DNA from: Granulicella sp. S156
GTDB taxonomy: Bacteria; Acidobacteriota; Terriglobia; Terriglobales; Acidobacteriaceae
Assembly: GCF_009766105.1 (NCBI RefSeq)
Contig: NZ_LMUH01000005.1
Coordinates: forward strand, 62,001 to 126,000
DNA length: 64,000 bases
Direction of reading: 5' to 3'
The position numbers and the translations under genes are program-made. The first letter of the stretch is position 1. Each line of letters begins with the position of its first letter. The notes beneath the pieces were generated by a model. It was given only the letters and a program-made list of their open reading frames with translations, had not been told where the DNA came from and made no database searches. Shown here piece by piece: positions 44,337 through 54,201 of the stretch.

Positions 44337-47300
44337 TTACTTGCCCGGTGTATTCAGCGCGGTGATGCGTGCCTGCGCCAGCAGGTAGGTCGACATGGGG
44401 TCGATGTAGGTGTGGTCGTCTAGTTCGTGGGCTTGGACTTTGCGGTAGGCGCTCAGGGCGGCGTCGCGTGCGCCGTACTGTTCGTAGATGAGTCCCAGTG
44501 CGTACCAGACCTCTGAGTTCGGCTCTGTCAGGCTGCTGGCGGCCATGGCCTGGTCGAGCACCTGGCGGGCCTCCGTGGTGCGGCCCTCTGCGGCGTAGAT
44601 GCAGGCCAGAGTGTGCAGGTCAGCAAAGCTGGAGTTCTTGCTCTGCATGTTCGACTGTTGTGCGGCCTTGAGCTCTTCTTCGCCGAGGTGCTGGTCGAAG
44701 AGTCCCAGCCATGCGTAGCCGTTGTAGTCGTTGGAGTTGGCCTTGCCGGAGTCGAGAACGGCTTGTGCTGCCTTGCGTGCCGCGGCGTAGTTGTGCGCGC
44801 TCTCGTAGGCGCGGACTTGTTCGGAGAGCAGATCGTGGTCTTTGGGACGTTTCTCCAATCGTGGCGTCAGCATCGCGAGCCATGCGGCGGAGTCGCCCTG
44901 CAGAGCATAGGTCTGGCCGAGAAGTTCGAGGGCTGTCAGTGAGTCGGGCTCCTGGTCTAACAATCGCTTGGCTGCGGGTAGTGCGATAGCGGGCTGCTCC
45001 GCGCCGGTTGCGGCGTAGGCGATCAGGAGATCGAGGTCGGTCTGGTGTTGGCCGCTGGCTTTCTCGCGGTCCTCGGCCAGTTCGGCGAGATAGGGCTTTG
45101 CGTCTATGGATCCCGCGAGCAGAGAGAGCGCGGCGAGGCGCATGGCTGCGGGCGAATCGGCGTCGGGCTTGGAGCTGTCGACGGTCCAGAAGCGCGGGAA
45201 GATCGGGCCGGCGAAGGCATCGTCGCCGCCTTGCTTGTGGAGGAGGTCACGCTTCCAATCGAGGATCGCTTTGGCCTGTTTGGGATTGTTGTGGGCGAGT
45301 GCGAAGAGGACGGCGTTGCCGAAGTTGCTGCTGTCGGTGTCGCCGCCAACGAGGCGATAGGCTCCATCTTCGCGCACGACGAAGGAGTGCATGGGAGTGC
45401 CGCCCGGGGTCTGGACGAGGATGGGATGGCCCGTCGCGTCGTCGCCGCTGGCGCTGAAGGCCATGTTGCCGACCATGAAGTCGAGAAGCACGATCTCGGA
45501 CATGCCGTCCGCGCGGGCGACCGGGCGGAGGGAGCCGGAGGAGAGGAGGGTCTTCTGCACGTCGCGTTCGAAGGCTGCGTCTGAGGTGTAGGAGTGGCGG
45601 CTCAGGGCGGCGGCAATCGTGTCATGCGTTAATGTTCCGGCGAAGAGGCCGAAGGTGACGCTCTGCATGGGCGCGGCGGGATCGGAGGCCGGCAGCGGAG
45701 CCAGTGAGGCCGGATGGAGGGCGCGATACATCTCGATCTGCCGCGCTGTCGTTGGAGCATCGCTGCCTGTAGCGATGCCTGCTTTGAGCACCTCGGAGGC
45801 TTCGGGATAGAGCCGCAGTTCGGCCAGGAGGGCGCCGGCGGCGAGAAGATTCTTGTTGCGGTCGGCGGAGGCTACGTTGCCTTTATCGGCTTGCGCGATG
45901 CCTGCTGCAGCTCCGTGCTGCGCAACGGCGGAGACGATAGACAACGCGGCCCGCGTGTTCGTGAACGGCAGGGTCGCGAGCGTGCGGTCCACTTCGGCGT
46001 ACTGCTTGGCATAGAGCAGGGCGTAGAGGAGGTTGTCCTGGTCCTGTGCGTTGGCGGCGGGTTCCTTATCCTTGGTTCGCTCGATCAGGTCGCGATATTG
46101 GGCGATGGCCGCGGTCAGGTTGGAGTCGTCGCCATAACGAATTCCGCGCGGGCCGAACTCGTAGAGCACGGCGAGATCGAAGCGCGGATCGTTGTCGTCA
46201 GGGTCCAGCACGCTCGCCTGTTTGTAGGCCGCGATGGCGCCGGCGAGATCGAAGCCTTTGCCAAACTGTACGCCGAGGCTGTCGTGTTGCAGCGTCCAAC
46301 CAAGATTCAGGAAGGCGACCGACGACTTGGGGTCGAGCTCGATGGCGCGATGTGCCTCGGCGCGCGCTCCATCGCCGATGCCGGCTTGGAGCAGCGCTGT
46401 GGAGAGGCGGACATGGTGCAGGGCATCGGAAGGATGTGCGGCGATGAGGGCGCGGTCCGCGTCCAGCGCGGCGCGGATGTGGCCTTCAGCCAGCGCCTTC
46501 GCGCCGACCTGGTCGAAGTAGATGCCTACGTAGTCGCGCTTATTGAGCTCCAGGACGGCGGAGCGCATGGCCAGGGCCTGGTCGGTGGTCAGTACGCCGG
46601 AGCCGCTATCGAAGCGGAAGCTGGCAGTGATGACGCCTGGTTCGGAGTCGCTGTAGGTCTCGGTCAGAACAGCGTCGCCTAACGGCGTTGTCTTGTTGGG
46701 GGGCAGGGAGCGCAGCACAAAGCCGTCGGGAATGAGGATGCGGACGCGGCGCTCGTCGAGGAATGGATGAAAGACATAGCCGGGTGCGCGGCTCTGCTGT
46801 GCCAGCTCGAGTTCGTGTTTGGTTTGAGAGGGAGTATCCGGCCCTACGACCGGTGGCGGAACGGAGAACCAGCGAGGCAGGCTGTTGATGGCGAAGTTGG
46901 GAAAGACGACCACGAGAGCTTCGTTCATCTCGGTGTCTCCGCGGCGAGCGCCCTCGATATCCAGAGAGAGGCGGAAGGGATGCGACAGGTCCTGGGCGTC
47001 GCCATGCGTAACCTTGGTCAGAGACTTCGCGAGATAGCTGCTTTGGACGTAGCCTTCGAGGTTCTGGTGAATCTTGTCGGTGTCCGTGCCGCCGTAGATG
47101 GAGCGATAGTTCGCATCGATAGCGCCGCCGGTCTCGGAGGTTTCGACGACATGGGCAGGCCCTTTTTCCGAGAGTGTGAAGACGCGGGTCTCTACCAGGG
47201 TGGAGTCCTGCGGGCTGGGGTCAGTCGTGCGCAGCAGACCGGTGGTCTCCGGCGCGATGACGAGGGCCATGCGGCCTTCGTCGTCGAAGGGCAGCGTGCC

Positions 47301-48542
47301 CGGCTGAAATAACGCCGCAGTGGCGTCGATCCAGAGCGCCGGTGCTGCGCCGGAACGGGGGACATACACGATGGCGTGATCGAACTGGTTCATCCCCGGA
47401 AGCTCTGGCGTGACGTCGATGCCGGGCCCGACAGAGAGCAGCGCGAGGTTGGCCGGGATGTTGGCGGCGCGCAGCATGGCGACGAGCAGCGTGGCTTTGT
47501 CCTTGCAGTCGCCATAGTGGCGGTGGATGACCTCGGAGGGACGCTGCGGCGTGAGCCGGGCAGCGCCGAACTCGACGCCGGTGTAGCGGACTTCCTGGTG
47601 CAGCCGCGCAACGATGGCGCGGATACGCTCGATGCGGTTCGAGGGAAGATTGGTGGGGAGAATGGACTGCGTGTCGGCGGGAACGGTCTGAGGATCGGAC
47701 AACGTGGCATAGGCTGCGGCCACTGCCTTCCACGAAGCTCCGGTTGCGAACTCGACCATCGGGGTGTCGGGTGTGTTGGTCTCGAGATCGATGTCGGAGC
47801 CGTGCAGCGCGGGAATCGAGGTCAGCTCATAGACGATGTGGCGTCGTCCCGATACTTCGGAGCGGTTGATCGCGAGTGTCGGCAGATGATGAACGGCATC
47901 CTTATAGGGAAGCGTTGAGGGCAGATCGACGATCACTCGCGAACGCGCCATGGGCACGTTCTGGCGAAAGGCGAAGTGGTAGAGGCTGCCGCCGGTGAAG
48001 TAGGGCGTCTTTTCCTCAACCGCTTCGGTCTCCTCGATGATTGCGCCTACGGAGATTCCCGGTAACGGCGCGCGCCGCACGTGCGCGGAGGAGAAGGTCT
48101 CGTCATCCTCGGCCTTTACAGGAGCGTCGGTGATGGTCTTCTGGTCGAGCTCTGCGAAGTGGCTGTCGGTCTGGAGCACGCGCGCGTGGAGCTGCACGGG
48201 CTTTTCGTACCAGGGGTCCCAGTCGGCTGAGACCTCCGACCAGTTGTCGATGGCGGCGGCGGAGTCGATGCGATAGATCAGGCGGTGCTGGTAGAAGAGC
48301 GTGCCATCGTCTGCGATGCGGTAGCTGCCCTCTTCGAGCAGGACCTGGACGTCGTAGCTATGGTCTGCGGGAATGGCGGAGGAGGCGGCGCGCAACTCTT
48401 CTACAGAGGAAGCAAAGGGTGCTCCGTTGAAGGCGGTGGCCTCGGTGGTTGGAGTGGAGGCAGTTTGGGCCGGCAGGGGCGCAGAACTCATGAGCAGAAC
48501 GGAGAGAAAGGCTAGTTTGGCAAGGTGCGGAAGGTGTGGCAT
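44337..48542 (-). CDS. DUF3857 / transglutaminase-like protein with long TPR region
   Basis: 1401 residues, exported (signal peptide LAFLSVLLMSSAPLPAQ). DUF3857 (about 60-270) is followed by a transglutaminase-like core with nucleophile Cys in RHYGDCKDKATLLVAMLRAA (about 345). The later His and Asp of the triad are expected in PGMNQFDHAIVYVPR and LWIDATA. Next comes a DUF3858-like strand region, then many TPR-like helical pairs to the C-terminus (ALHHVRLSTALLQAGIGDGA, KSSVAFLNLGWTLQHD, LSAYRKVQAHELDDHTY). Family members are usually ~600-700 residues; here the TPR half doubles the length. It is probably an envelope protein that modifies or cross-links peptides, with TPRs for protein binding. 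Confidence 0.87.
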   Translation of the reverse strand: MPHLPHLAKLAFLSVLLMSSAPLPAQTASTPTTEATAFNGAPFASSVEELRAASSAIPADHSYDVQVLLEEGSYRIADDGTLFYQHRLIYRIDSAAAIDNWSEVSADWDPWYEKPVQLHARVLQTDSHFAELDQKTITDAPVKAEDDETFSSAHVRRAPLPGISVGAIIEETEAVEEKTPYFTGGSLYHFAFRQNVPMARSRVIVDLPSTLPYKDAVHHLPTLAINRSEVSGRRHIVYELTSIPALHGSDIDLETNTPDTPMVEFATGASWKAVAAAYATLSDPQTVPADTQSILPTNLPSNRIERIRAIVARLHQEVRYTGVEFGAARLTPQRPSEVIHRHYGDCKDKATLLVAMLRAANIPANLALLSVGPGIDVTPELPGMNQFDHAIVYVPRSGAAPALWIDATAALFQPGTLPFDDEGRMALVIAPETTGLLRTTDPSPQDSTLVETRVFTLSEKGPAHVVETSETGGAIDANYRSIYGGTDTDKIHQNLEGYVQSSYLAKSLTKVTHGDAQDLSHPFRLSLDIEGARRGDTEMNEALVVVFPNFAINSLPRWFSVPPPVVGPDTPSQTKHELELAQQSRAPGYVFHPFLDERRVRILIPDGFVLRSLPPNKTTPLGDAVLTETYSDSEPGVITASFRFDSGSGVLTTDQALAMRSAVLELNKRDYVGIYFDQVGAKALAEGHIRAALDADRALIAAHPSDALHHVRLSTALLQAGIGDGARAEAHRAIELDPKSSVAFLNLGWTLQHDSLGVQFGKGFDLAGAIAAYKQASVLDPDDNDPRFDLAVLYEFGPRGIRYGDDSNLTAAIAQYRDLIERTKDKEPAANAQDQDNLLYALLYAKQYAEVDRTLATLPFTNTRAALSIVSAVAQHGAAAGIAQADKGNVASADRNKNLLAAGALLAELRLYPEASEVLKAGIATGSDAPTTARQIEMYRALHPASLAPLPASDPAAPMQSVTFGLFAGTLTHDTIAAALSRHSYTSDAAFERDVQKTLLSSGSLRPVARADGMSEIVLLDFMVGNMAFSASGDDATGHPILVQTPGGTPMHSFVVREDGAYRLVGGDTDSSNFGNAVLFALAHNNPKQAKAILDWKRDLLHKQGGDDAFAGPIFPRFWTVDSSKPDADSPAAMRLAALSLLAGSIDAKPYLAELAEDREKASGQHQTDLDLLIAYAATGAEQPAIALPAAKRLLDQEPDSLTALELLGQTYALQGDSAAWLAMLTPRLEKRPKDHDLLSEQVRAYESAHNYAAARKAAQAVLDSGKANSNDYNGYAWLGLFDQHLGEEELKAAQQSNMQSKNSSFADLHTLACIYAAEGRTTEARQVLDQAMAASSLTEPNSEVWYALGLIYEQYGARDAALSAYRKVQAHELDDHTYIDPMSTYLLAQARITALNTPGK

Positions 48543-48867
48543 GGGAATCGTTCGCTCAATCGGGAAGTGTAGCTCGGAGCGAAGGTATCACGACGTGGGA
48601 GTCTTCGGCGCAAATTTTAGGGGTTGGTATAGGGAGAGTTATGGAGGGGTCTTCGCCGTCATCCTGAAGCGTAGCTGAAGGACCCCCGCATTCGTGCCAC
48701 CACAAAGGCAAAGCGAAACACCACCAATGTTTGTGATGCGCTTTGCGTCTGTGCCACCCCGAATACGGGGGTCCTTCGCCTACGGCTCAGGATGACGACG
48801 AAAAACAAACAACGGCAAAGACAGACGCGAAAAGCCGGATTCGTGGAATACTCAACTGCAAATCGCT
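48543..48867. other. Gene-free 325 bp with a complete family A repeat
   Basis: Divergent upstream region of the DUF3857 and DUF2339 genes. The main content is the family A element at 48658-48796; nothing else is recognised. Confidence 0.7.
48658..48796. repeat. Family A palindromic repeat with module M, 139 bp
   Basis: GTCATCCTGAAGCGTAGCTG...GACCCCCGCATTCGTGCC on the left and CGGGGGTCC...CTCAGGATGAC on the right. Module M (48705-48749) sits between GTGCCACCAC (48694-48703) and GTGCCACCCC (48751-48760). It has the same length as the copy at 1959-2097. Confidence 0.88.
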
Positions 48868-51800
48868 ATGGAAGACTTTGTCCTCGTTGTACTCGTGCTT
48901 GCCGTTTTGTGGCTCTTTATAAGGACGCGGGGCCGTGCCGCTGACCGCAGGAAGCTGGCGGAGCATAACGACCTGATTGGCCGCCTGCACCAGCGCGTTC
49001 TTTTGCTGGAGGAGGCCGCTCGCGCTGCGTCGCCTGCAACACAGCAGCCTGTCGCGGAGCCGATTGTGCGCGGAGGTCCGTTCCCTGCCGCTGTGGTGGC
49101 CACTTCGGCCGAGCAAGGCGTGCCTCAACTGCTGGAGCCGCTAGTCGTGGCTCAGACTGTAGCGGTGCCGGTGTCTGTGTCAGTTGACGCCGTGCCGCAG
49201 GACATTGTGTTGCCAATGCCGAGTGCACCTTACGAGACGGCTTCGGCTGCTGAGGCTGCTGAGCTTCCGACAGAGATACCTGCAGCGCATGTCCCTCCGC
49301 CGCCACCACCGCCGAAACGGCATGTGTCGTTCGAGGAGCGCTTTGGCCAGAACTGGCTGAACAAACTTGGTATCGTCGCGGTGGTCATCGGACTTGCGGG
49401 AGGACTCGGTCTTTTGCTGCGTACGATTGGACCCGCTGGCAAGAGTGCCATCGGGATCGTACTCAGCCTCGCGATATTGGGTGGAGGCATACTGCTGGAG
49501 CGCAAGCAGCAATACCGCATCTTTGCGCGGGCGCTGATCGGCGGCGGTTGGGCGCTGACCTTCTTCGTTACCTTCGCGCTGTATCACGTGGACGCGCTGC
49601 AGGTGCTGCAGTCGCAGACCGTCGACCTGGTGTTGATGTTGATCGTTGCGGCAGCGATGGTGGCGCATTCGCTGAAGTACAAATCGCAGGTCGTCACCGG
49701 GCTCGCGTTTCTGCTGGCGTTCGTTACCGTCGGCATCAGCCACGTTACGATGTTCAGTTTGGTTGCAGGCGCGTTGCTGGCCGTGGGGCTCGTCTATGTT
49801 GTAGCGCGTGAGTACTGGTTCGAGCTCGGGCTTGCGGGGCTGGTCGGCGTTTACCTGAATCACTTCCTCTGGCTGCACCGCGTGCTGCCCGATGGCGGCC
49901 AGCCGGGCCATCCGTTCCCTGGGTTTATCGGCAGCGCAGCGCTGTTGCTGTTCTACTGGCTGATCTTCCGGCTGTTCTATGTGTTGCGTGTGCCGAAGAC
50001 ACGTACTCAGGAGTTGGTCTCGTCGTTCTCGGCGATCTTAAACTCCGTTGGCCTATTGTCGCTGCTCAAGTATCAGTCGTCGCATCCGGAGTGGGCGTTC
50101 TACGGGCTGCTCACCCTTGGTGTTGTAGAGTTTGTCTTCGCCTTTGTGGCGCGGCGCAGGTGGCGCGGGGCGTTCATCGTGCTCTCGAGTATTGCGTCCA
50201 TTCTGTTGCTCGCTGCAGTTCCCCTCCGCTTCAACGGATCGCACTGGACGCTGCTCTGGCTGCTGGAGGCTGAGGTCCTCTTCATCGCTGGGCTGCGCAT
50301 GAAGGAGATCGTCTTCCGGCGGCTGGGCGTGATCGCCGGTTTTGTTACGACGGCGCAGTTGTTGGTGGCAGGCGTTGCTCCACTCGTCGACTTTCGTCAG
50401 GTTCAGGCGGACGCCACTCATCATCTGCACCTCGGGATTACGCTCTCTGCGGCTGCGGTTCTGTTCTGGTTCAATGCAGAGTTCTGCACCCGGCGCTGGA
50501 GCTTTATCGTTGCCGACGAGATCGATCGTGCGGGGCTTGGTTTTACCTCGTATATGGCGCTGGGGGTTGCGACGCTTGCGCTGTGGGTCTTTTTTCCGGG
50601 TGCGTGGACGATTCTTGCGTGGCTGGTCGCGGTTCTGGTGCTGGCATGGTTTGCGGATCGGCTCTCGTCGCGCAATCTTGCTACACAGGCCGATATTTTG
50701 GCCGCGGGTGCGATCCTGCGCGCGGCCACTGTTAATCTGTTCGTCACAGATCATTGGCACGGGCTTTCACTACGCGCCATTACCGTTGCGCTGAGTGGTG
50801 TGTTGCTCTATGTAGCGATGCGGCGCAAGACACGCGCGCATGGGATTGTGGCTGACTACATCGCCCCTGCCTACTCGTGGGCGGCGGCGGCACTGATCGG
50901 TACGCTGCTCTGGTATGAGCTGGAGCCCATCGCTGTGGCGATTGCGTGGGGTGTCTTCGGGTTGCTGCTATTCGAGGTGGGCACGATGCTGCGGCGTAAC
51001 TACCTCCGTCATCAGGGGTACGCGCTGCTGACGGCGAGCTTCGTGCGCCTGTGGTTCTCCAACCTCAATGTTGGCGATGCATCTCACTTCCTCAGTCCGC
51101 GGCTTTACACCATACTGCCGCTGATCGCGGCGTACTTTTGGGTCTATCAGCGGTTGCATGCGGAAGAACAGCGTGCCGAGTTTCCAGTTTCGAGCTTCGA
51201 GAGGAATGCGGGTGTCGTAGCCGCGTGGTTTGGTACTGTCGCGGCATCCGCACTACTTTACTTTGAAGTGCGGCCGGATTGGGTCGGCATCGCCTGGGCG
51301 CTGTTTGCGCTGGGGCTTATCGCGCTTGGCTGGTGGCTGCAGCGCACGCTGTTTGTCGCGCAGTCTCTTGTGCTGCTGCTTGCGGCGGCGGTTCGCGAAC
51401 TGATGTTCCACCTCTTCTCGCCGGAGCCGCTGGCGACTGCGTTTACCAGCTCGCGTGTCTTCTGCGTTGGAGCAGCCTGTGCGCTGATGCTGCTGGCTTT
51501 GCCACTGGCGTTTCGGGTGCGCAGCCAGCTCGCGCCGCAAGCCGCGGCAAAGTCTGACTGGCGCAGGTACACGCTCTTCCGTCCGGAGCAGCCGTTCTTC
51601 TTTACGCCGCTGGTACTCATTGCCGTGCTGCTGTTCATTCAACTGCATGCCGGGATGATCACCATGGGATGGGGGGTGCTTGGACTGCTCGCATTCCTCT
51701 TCGCGCTGACGGTAGGAGAGCGCAGTTACAGGCTTGCGGGGCTTTCGCTGTTGATGCTTGGGGTCTGCAAGATCATCATCTATGACATCTGGCGTATCTC

Positions 51801-51903
51801 CCTCACGGACCGGTTTCTTACACTCATCGTGATGGGCGCGGCGTTGTTGCTGGTGTCGTTCCTGTACTCGCGCTACAAAGAGACGGTCCTTAAATTCTTA
51901 TAA
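48868..51903 (+). CDS. DUF2339 polytopic membrane protein
   Basis: 1011 residues. It has an N-terminal helix (FVLVVLVLAVLWLFI), a coiled coil (RKLAEHNDLIGRLHQRVLLLEE), a Pro-rich linker with seven consecutive prolines (about 147), then more than twenty membrane helices. SFEERFGQNWLNKLGIVAVV is the DUF2339 start (F-E---G--WL--IGI); GAWTILAWLVAVLVLAWFAD and similar segments repeat. The family is found in envelope-related contexts, but its function is not established. It is upstream of an M48 peptidase by 20 bp on the same strand, suggesting a common membrane or stress role. Confidence 0.85.
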   Translation: MEDFVLVVLVLAVLWLFIRTRGRAADRRKLAEHNDLIGRLHQRVLLLEEAARAASPATQQPVAEPIVRGGPFPAAVVATSAEQGVPQLLEPLVVAQTVAVPVSVSVDAVPQDIVLPMPSAPYETASAAEAAELPTEIPAAHVPPPPPPPKRHVSFEERFGQNWLNKLGIVAVVIGLAGGLGLLLRTIGPAGKSAIGIVLSLAILGGGILLERKQQYRIFARALIGGGWALTFFVTFALYHVDALQVLQSQTVDLVLMLIVAAAMVAHSLKYKSQVVTGLAFLLAFVTVGISHVTMFSLVAGALLAVGLVYVVAREYWFELGLAGLVGVYLNHFLWLHRVLPDGGQPGHPFPGFIGSAALLLFYWLIFRLFYVLRVPKTRTQELVSSFSAILNSVGLLSLLKYQSSHPEWAFYGLLTLGVVEFVFAFVARRRWRGAFIVLSSIASILLLAAVPLRFNGSHWTLLWLLEAEVLFIAGLRMKEIVFRRLGVIAGFVTTAQLLVAGVAPLVDFRQVQADATHHLHLGITLSAAAVLFWFNAEFCTRRWSFIVADEIDRAGLGFTSYMALGVATLALWVFFPGAWTILAWLVAVLVLAWFADRLSSRNLATQADILAAGAILRAATVNLFVTDHWHGLSLRAITVALSGVLLYVAMRRKTRAHGIVADYIAPAYSWAAAALIGTLLWYELEPIAVAIAWGVFGLLLFEVGTMLRRNYLRHQGYALLTASFVRLWFSNLNVGDASHFLSPRLYTILPLIAAYFWVYQRLHAEEQRAEFPVSSFERNAGVVAAWFGTVAASALLYFEVRPDWVGIAWALFALGLIALGWWLQRTLFVAQSLVLLLAAAVRELMFHLFSPEPLATAFTSSRVFCVGAACALMLLALPLAFRVRSQLAPQAAAKSDWRRYTLFRPEQPFFFTPLVLIAVLLFIQLHAGMITMGWGVLGLLAFLFALTVGERSYRLAGLSLLMLGVCKIIIYDIWRISLTDRFLTLIVMGAALLLVSFLYSRYKETVLKFL

Positions 51904-51923
51904 GTTCTTGCGGAATTTTTACT

Positions 51924-52805
51924 ATGAAGCGCTGGCTCCCTCTTTCCATCATTGTTATCGCGGGCATTCTTGCGATCGTTGCCGTGCAGTGGCAGCGCAT
52001 CTCTGCGCGGCCGTCTGCGCAGAGCCTTCTCTCGGCTGCGGCTGATGCGCAGCATGAGATGACGCGGGTTCCCGCGCACTTCGACCGCATGTCCGATAGC
52101 GACGAGATTGCGCTCGGGGATCAACTCGCGAGCGAGTATGCCGAGCGCTGGGTGTCGCCCAAACAGGATGCGGCAAAGAATCACGCCATTGAGGCTTACC
52201 TGCAGACTGTTGGAGAGCACGTCTCGACGGGCGCGCGGCGCAGGTTGCCGTACAAGTTTCACTACATTCCGGATTCCGATTTTGTGAATGCGTTCGCGCT
52301 TCCCGGCGGGCATGTCTTCGTCGGCCAGGGACTGCTGGCGCTTATGCAGAGCGAGGATGCGCTCGCCGCCGTGCTGGGGCATGAGGTGGAGCACATCGAC
52401 CTGCGCCATTGCGCGGAGCGTATGCAGACGGAAGCGCATCTGCGTAATCTCGGAGCGCTGGGCGATGTCGTCGGGCTGCCGGTTGAGGTCTTCCTCGCCG
52501 GCTACAGCAAGGAGCAGGAGATGGAGGCTGATCGTGACGGGACTGCGCTTGCGGTAAAGGCGGGATACTCGCCGCTAGGCATTCTGCAACTCTTCGGAGA
52601 GTTCGAGAAGCTGGAGCAGAGGGGTACATCTGCCGGGGACAAGCCTGCTACTCCTGTCGATGAGGCTGCGCAGGTTTCGTTGCAGACGGTTGCAGGCTAC
52701 TTTCGGTCGCATCCTCCGGCGGTGCAGCGGGAGCAGCAGGTGCGCGAGTTGATGCGTTCGCAGCACTGGGATACGCCGCCGTTGAGACGGTTGCGGAAGT
52801 TTTGA
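51924..52805 (+). CDS. M48-family zinc metallopeptidase, membrane-anchored
   Basis: 293 residues. A single N-terminal helix (LSIIVIAGILAIVAVQW) anchors it in the membrane. The zinc motif HEVEH is at 153-157, with Glu201 (SKEQEMEADRDG) the likely third ligand. FALPGGHVFVGQGLLALMQS is the strand before the site, as in BepA/Oma1-type M48C enzymes. It starts 20 bp after DUF2339, so they probably form an operon. By family it would degrade or assemble outer-membrane or stressed membrane proteins. Confidence 0.9.
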   Translation: MKRWLPLSIIVIAGILAIVAVQWQRISARPSAQSLLSAAADAQHEMTRVPAHFDRMSDSDEIALGDQLASEYAERWVSPKQDAAKNHAIEAYLQTVGEHVSTGARRRLPYKFHYIPDSDFVNAFALPGGHVFVGQGLLALMQSEDALAAVLGHEVEHIDLRHCAERMQTEAHLRNLGALGDVVGLPVEVFLAGYSKEQEMEADRDGTALAVKAGYSPLGILQLFGEFEKLEQRGTSAGDKPATPVDEAAQVSLQTVAGYFRSHPPAVQREQQVRELMRSQHWDTPPLRRLRKF

Positions 52806-52847
52806 GGGGTAGTGTTATCCGCAAAGACCTAAAGATCTGGGTGACAT

Positions 52848-52916
52848 GAGCGAAAAACGGGAGACAGCAGGTTCCTCGCTTCGCTCGGAATGACAACCAG
52901 AAAAACAAGAGCAGAT
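52848..52916. repeat. Family B repeat
   Basis: GAGCGAAAAACGGGAGACAGC, then AGGTTCCTCGCTTCGCTCGG and AATGACAACC with tail AGAAAAACAAGAGCA, between the convergent M48 gene and an unknown gene. Confidence 0.8.
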
Positions 52917-52922
52917 GAGTTC

Positions 52923-53870
52923 TTACGCCCGACGCCGATACCTGACTGCGAACTCGTATCCCTGGTTGGGCGGGAACAACTCGGCGACGAGCCGCAGACG
53001 CGCGGCCAGTGCTGCTGGAGCCAGTAACGGATACTCGCGCTCGCGCAGTTCGCTGTAGTCGAAGTCCAGTGCGAGCGATAGCAGATACAGCGCGACCGCA
53101 TCCGAGAACGCGGCATCGATATACAGCCCGCGCTCTTTTTCGTCGACGGCGGTCTTGGTCGCTGGCACGCTTGAAGAGGCGTTGCTGAACGAACGAGGCT
53201 TGGCTGCCAGCCCTAACCCACGTCGCGAGGACAAGACCAACGGTTCGGGCTCGGCGTTTGCAGGGCGGCCGAAGGCTAGGTTGCGTGACTCCCAGGCGTC
53301 GAGGCTGGTTTCGCCACGCACGTTGTCGAGTGCCTGCTTCCACACGAGATCGGCAAACGACGCAGGCACGCCGGCCTGATCGACGAACGCGTGTGCGACG
53401 TTGATAAAGAACTCGAAGCTCAGGGCGAAGCGATCGCCCAGCAGCCGCGTCGAGATGAAGACGCCGCGGTTGCCGCTGCCCAGCTCCACATTGCGATGGC
53501 AGATGGCCGCATCGCTGAAGGCGTCGGTGTACTCGCCAGCCACCATTGCGGACTCGGTCGCGGGGGTGTGGGGCTTCGCGTTCATGTCTGCTTCGGGGCT
53601 GTCGCCCGTTTCGGGGGTCTCGCTGGCTTCGGGGTTTTCGCGCAGAGCCAGGGGAACAAAGTAATAGGTGTTGCTCTTGAGGGAGGCGACGATGGCTGCG
53701 GGGACGGTCTCCAGCATGCGGTCGAGATCGGGGGCATCGACGCCAGTTTCGCCGTAGGTGGCAAACGCCACCCCGTTGGCCGATTGACGCACTTCGGTCT
53801 CTCGCGCAACCTGCGCCGCGCGTATCAGTTGCGGCGTGCGTGCGGTGCCGCTCTGCAGAGTCTCAGCCAT
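52923..53870 (-). CDS. Protein of unknown function
   Basis: 315 residues without a signal peptide or membrane helix, therefore cytoplasmic. Ala- and Glu-rich. A disordered acidic stretch (NPEASETPETGDSPEADMN, about 79-97) splits it into an N-terminal part and a C-terminal helical domain (YIDAAFSDAVALYLLSLALDF, LAARLRLVAELF). LAFGRPANAEPEPLVLSSRR is another linker. No family recognised. Its start is 19 bp from a divergent membrane-protein gene. Confidence 0.65.
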   Translation of the reverse strand: MAETLQSGTARTPQLIRAAQVARETEVRQSANGVAFATYGETGVDAPDLDRMLETVPAAIVASLKSNTYYFVPLALRENPEASETPETGDSPEADMNAKPHTPATESAMVAGEYTDAFSDAAICHRNVELGSGNRGVFISTRLLGDRFALSFEFFINVAHAFVDQAGVPASFADLVWKQALDNVRGETSLDAWESRNLAFGRPANAEPEPLVLSSRRGLGLAAKPRSFSNASSSVPATKTAVDEKERGLYIDAAFSDAVALYLLSLALDFDYSELREREYPLLAPAALAARLRLVAELFPPNQGYEFAVRYRRRA

Positions 53871-53889
53871 TAGCTTATTCTAGCTGAGT

Positions 53890-54201
53890 ATGGCAACTGC
53901 AAACGACGTAGAACGCGCAAGACGCGACGGTGTGCTGCTGGGAATCCCGCTGGGAGACCTGGGCTGGTTCCAATCGCTGCTCATGGGAGTGGCGACAGGC
54001 TTCGCGGCGTTTTTCGCCACGACCTTCTGCGCGATCATCGCGTTGCTGATCTATATGTCGGCGACGCACCATCCGGTGGACTTCGCGCTCGCCTACCGCC
54101 GTGCCGGTTTCCCGGTGGGGGTGGTGGTGATGGCGTTGGCATTGAGCTACTTAGGTGTGCAGTGGGCCCGGCGGATGGCGCGGAAGTCGCGGCGGGGCTA
54201 G
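53890..54201 (+). CDS. Small membrane protein of unknown function
   Basis: 103 residues with two predicted helices (LLMGVATGFAAFFATTFCAIIALLIYM-type segment near 31-57; VGVVVMALALSYLGVQW near 77-93) and a basic tail (RRMARKSRRG). It shares a 19 bp divergent intergenic stretch with the 52923-53870 gene. Not assigned. Confidence 0.72.
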   Translation: MATANDVERARRDGVLLGIPLGDLGWFQSLLMGVATGFAAFFATTFCAIIALLIYMSATHHPVDFALAYRRAGFPVGVVVMALALSYLGVQWARRMARKSRRG

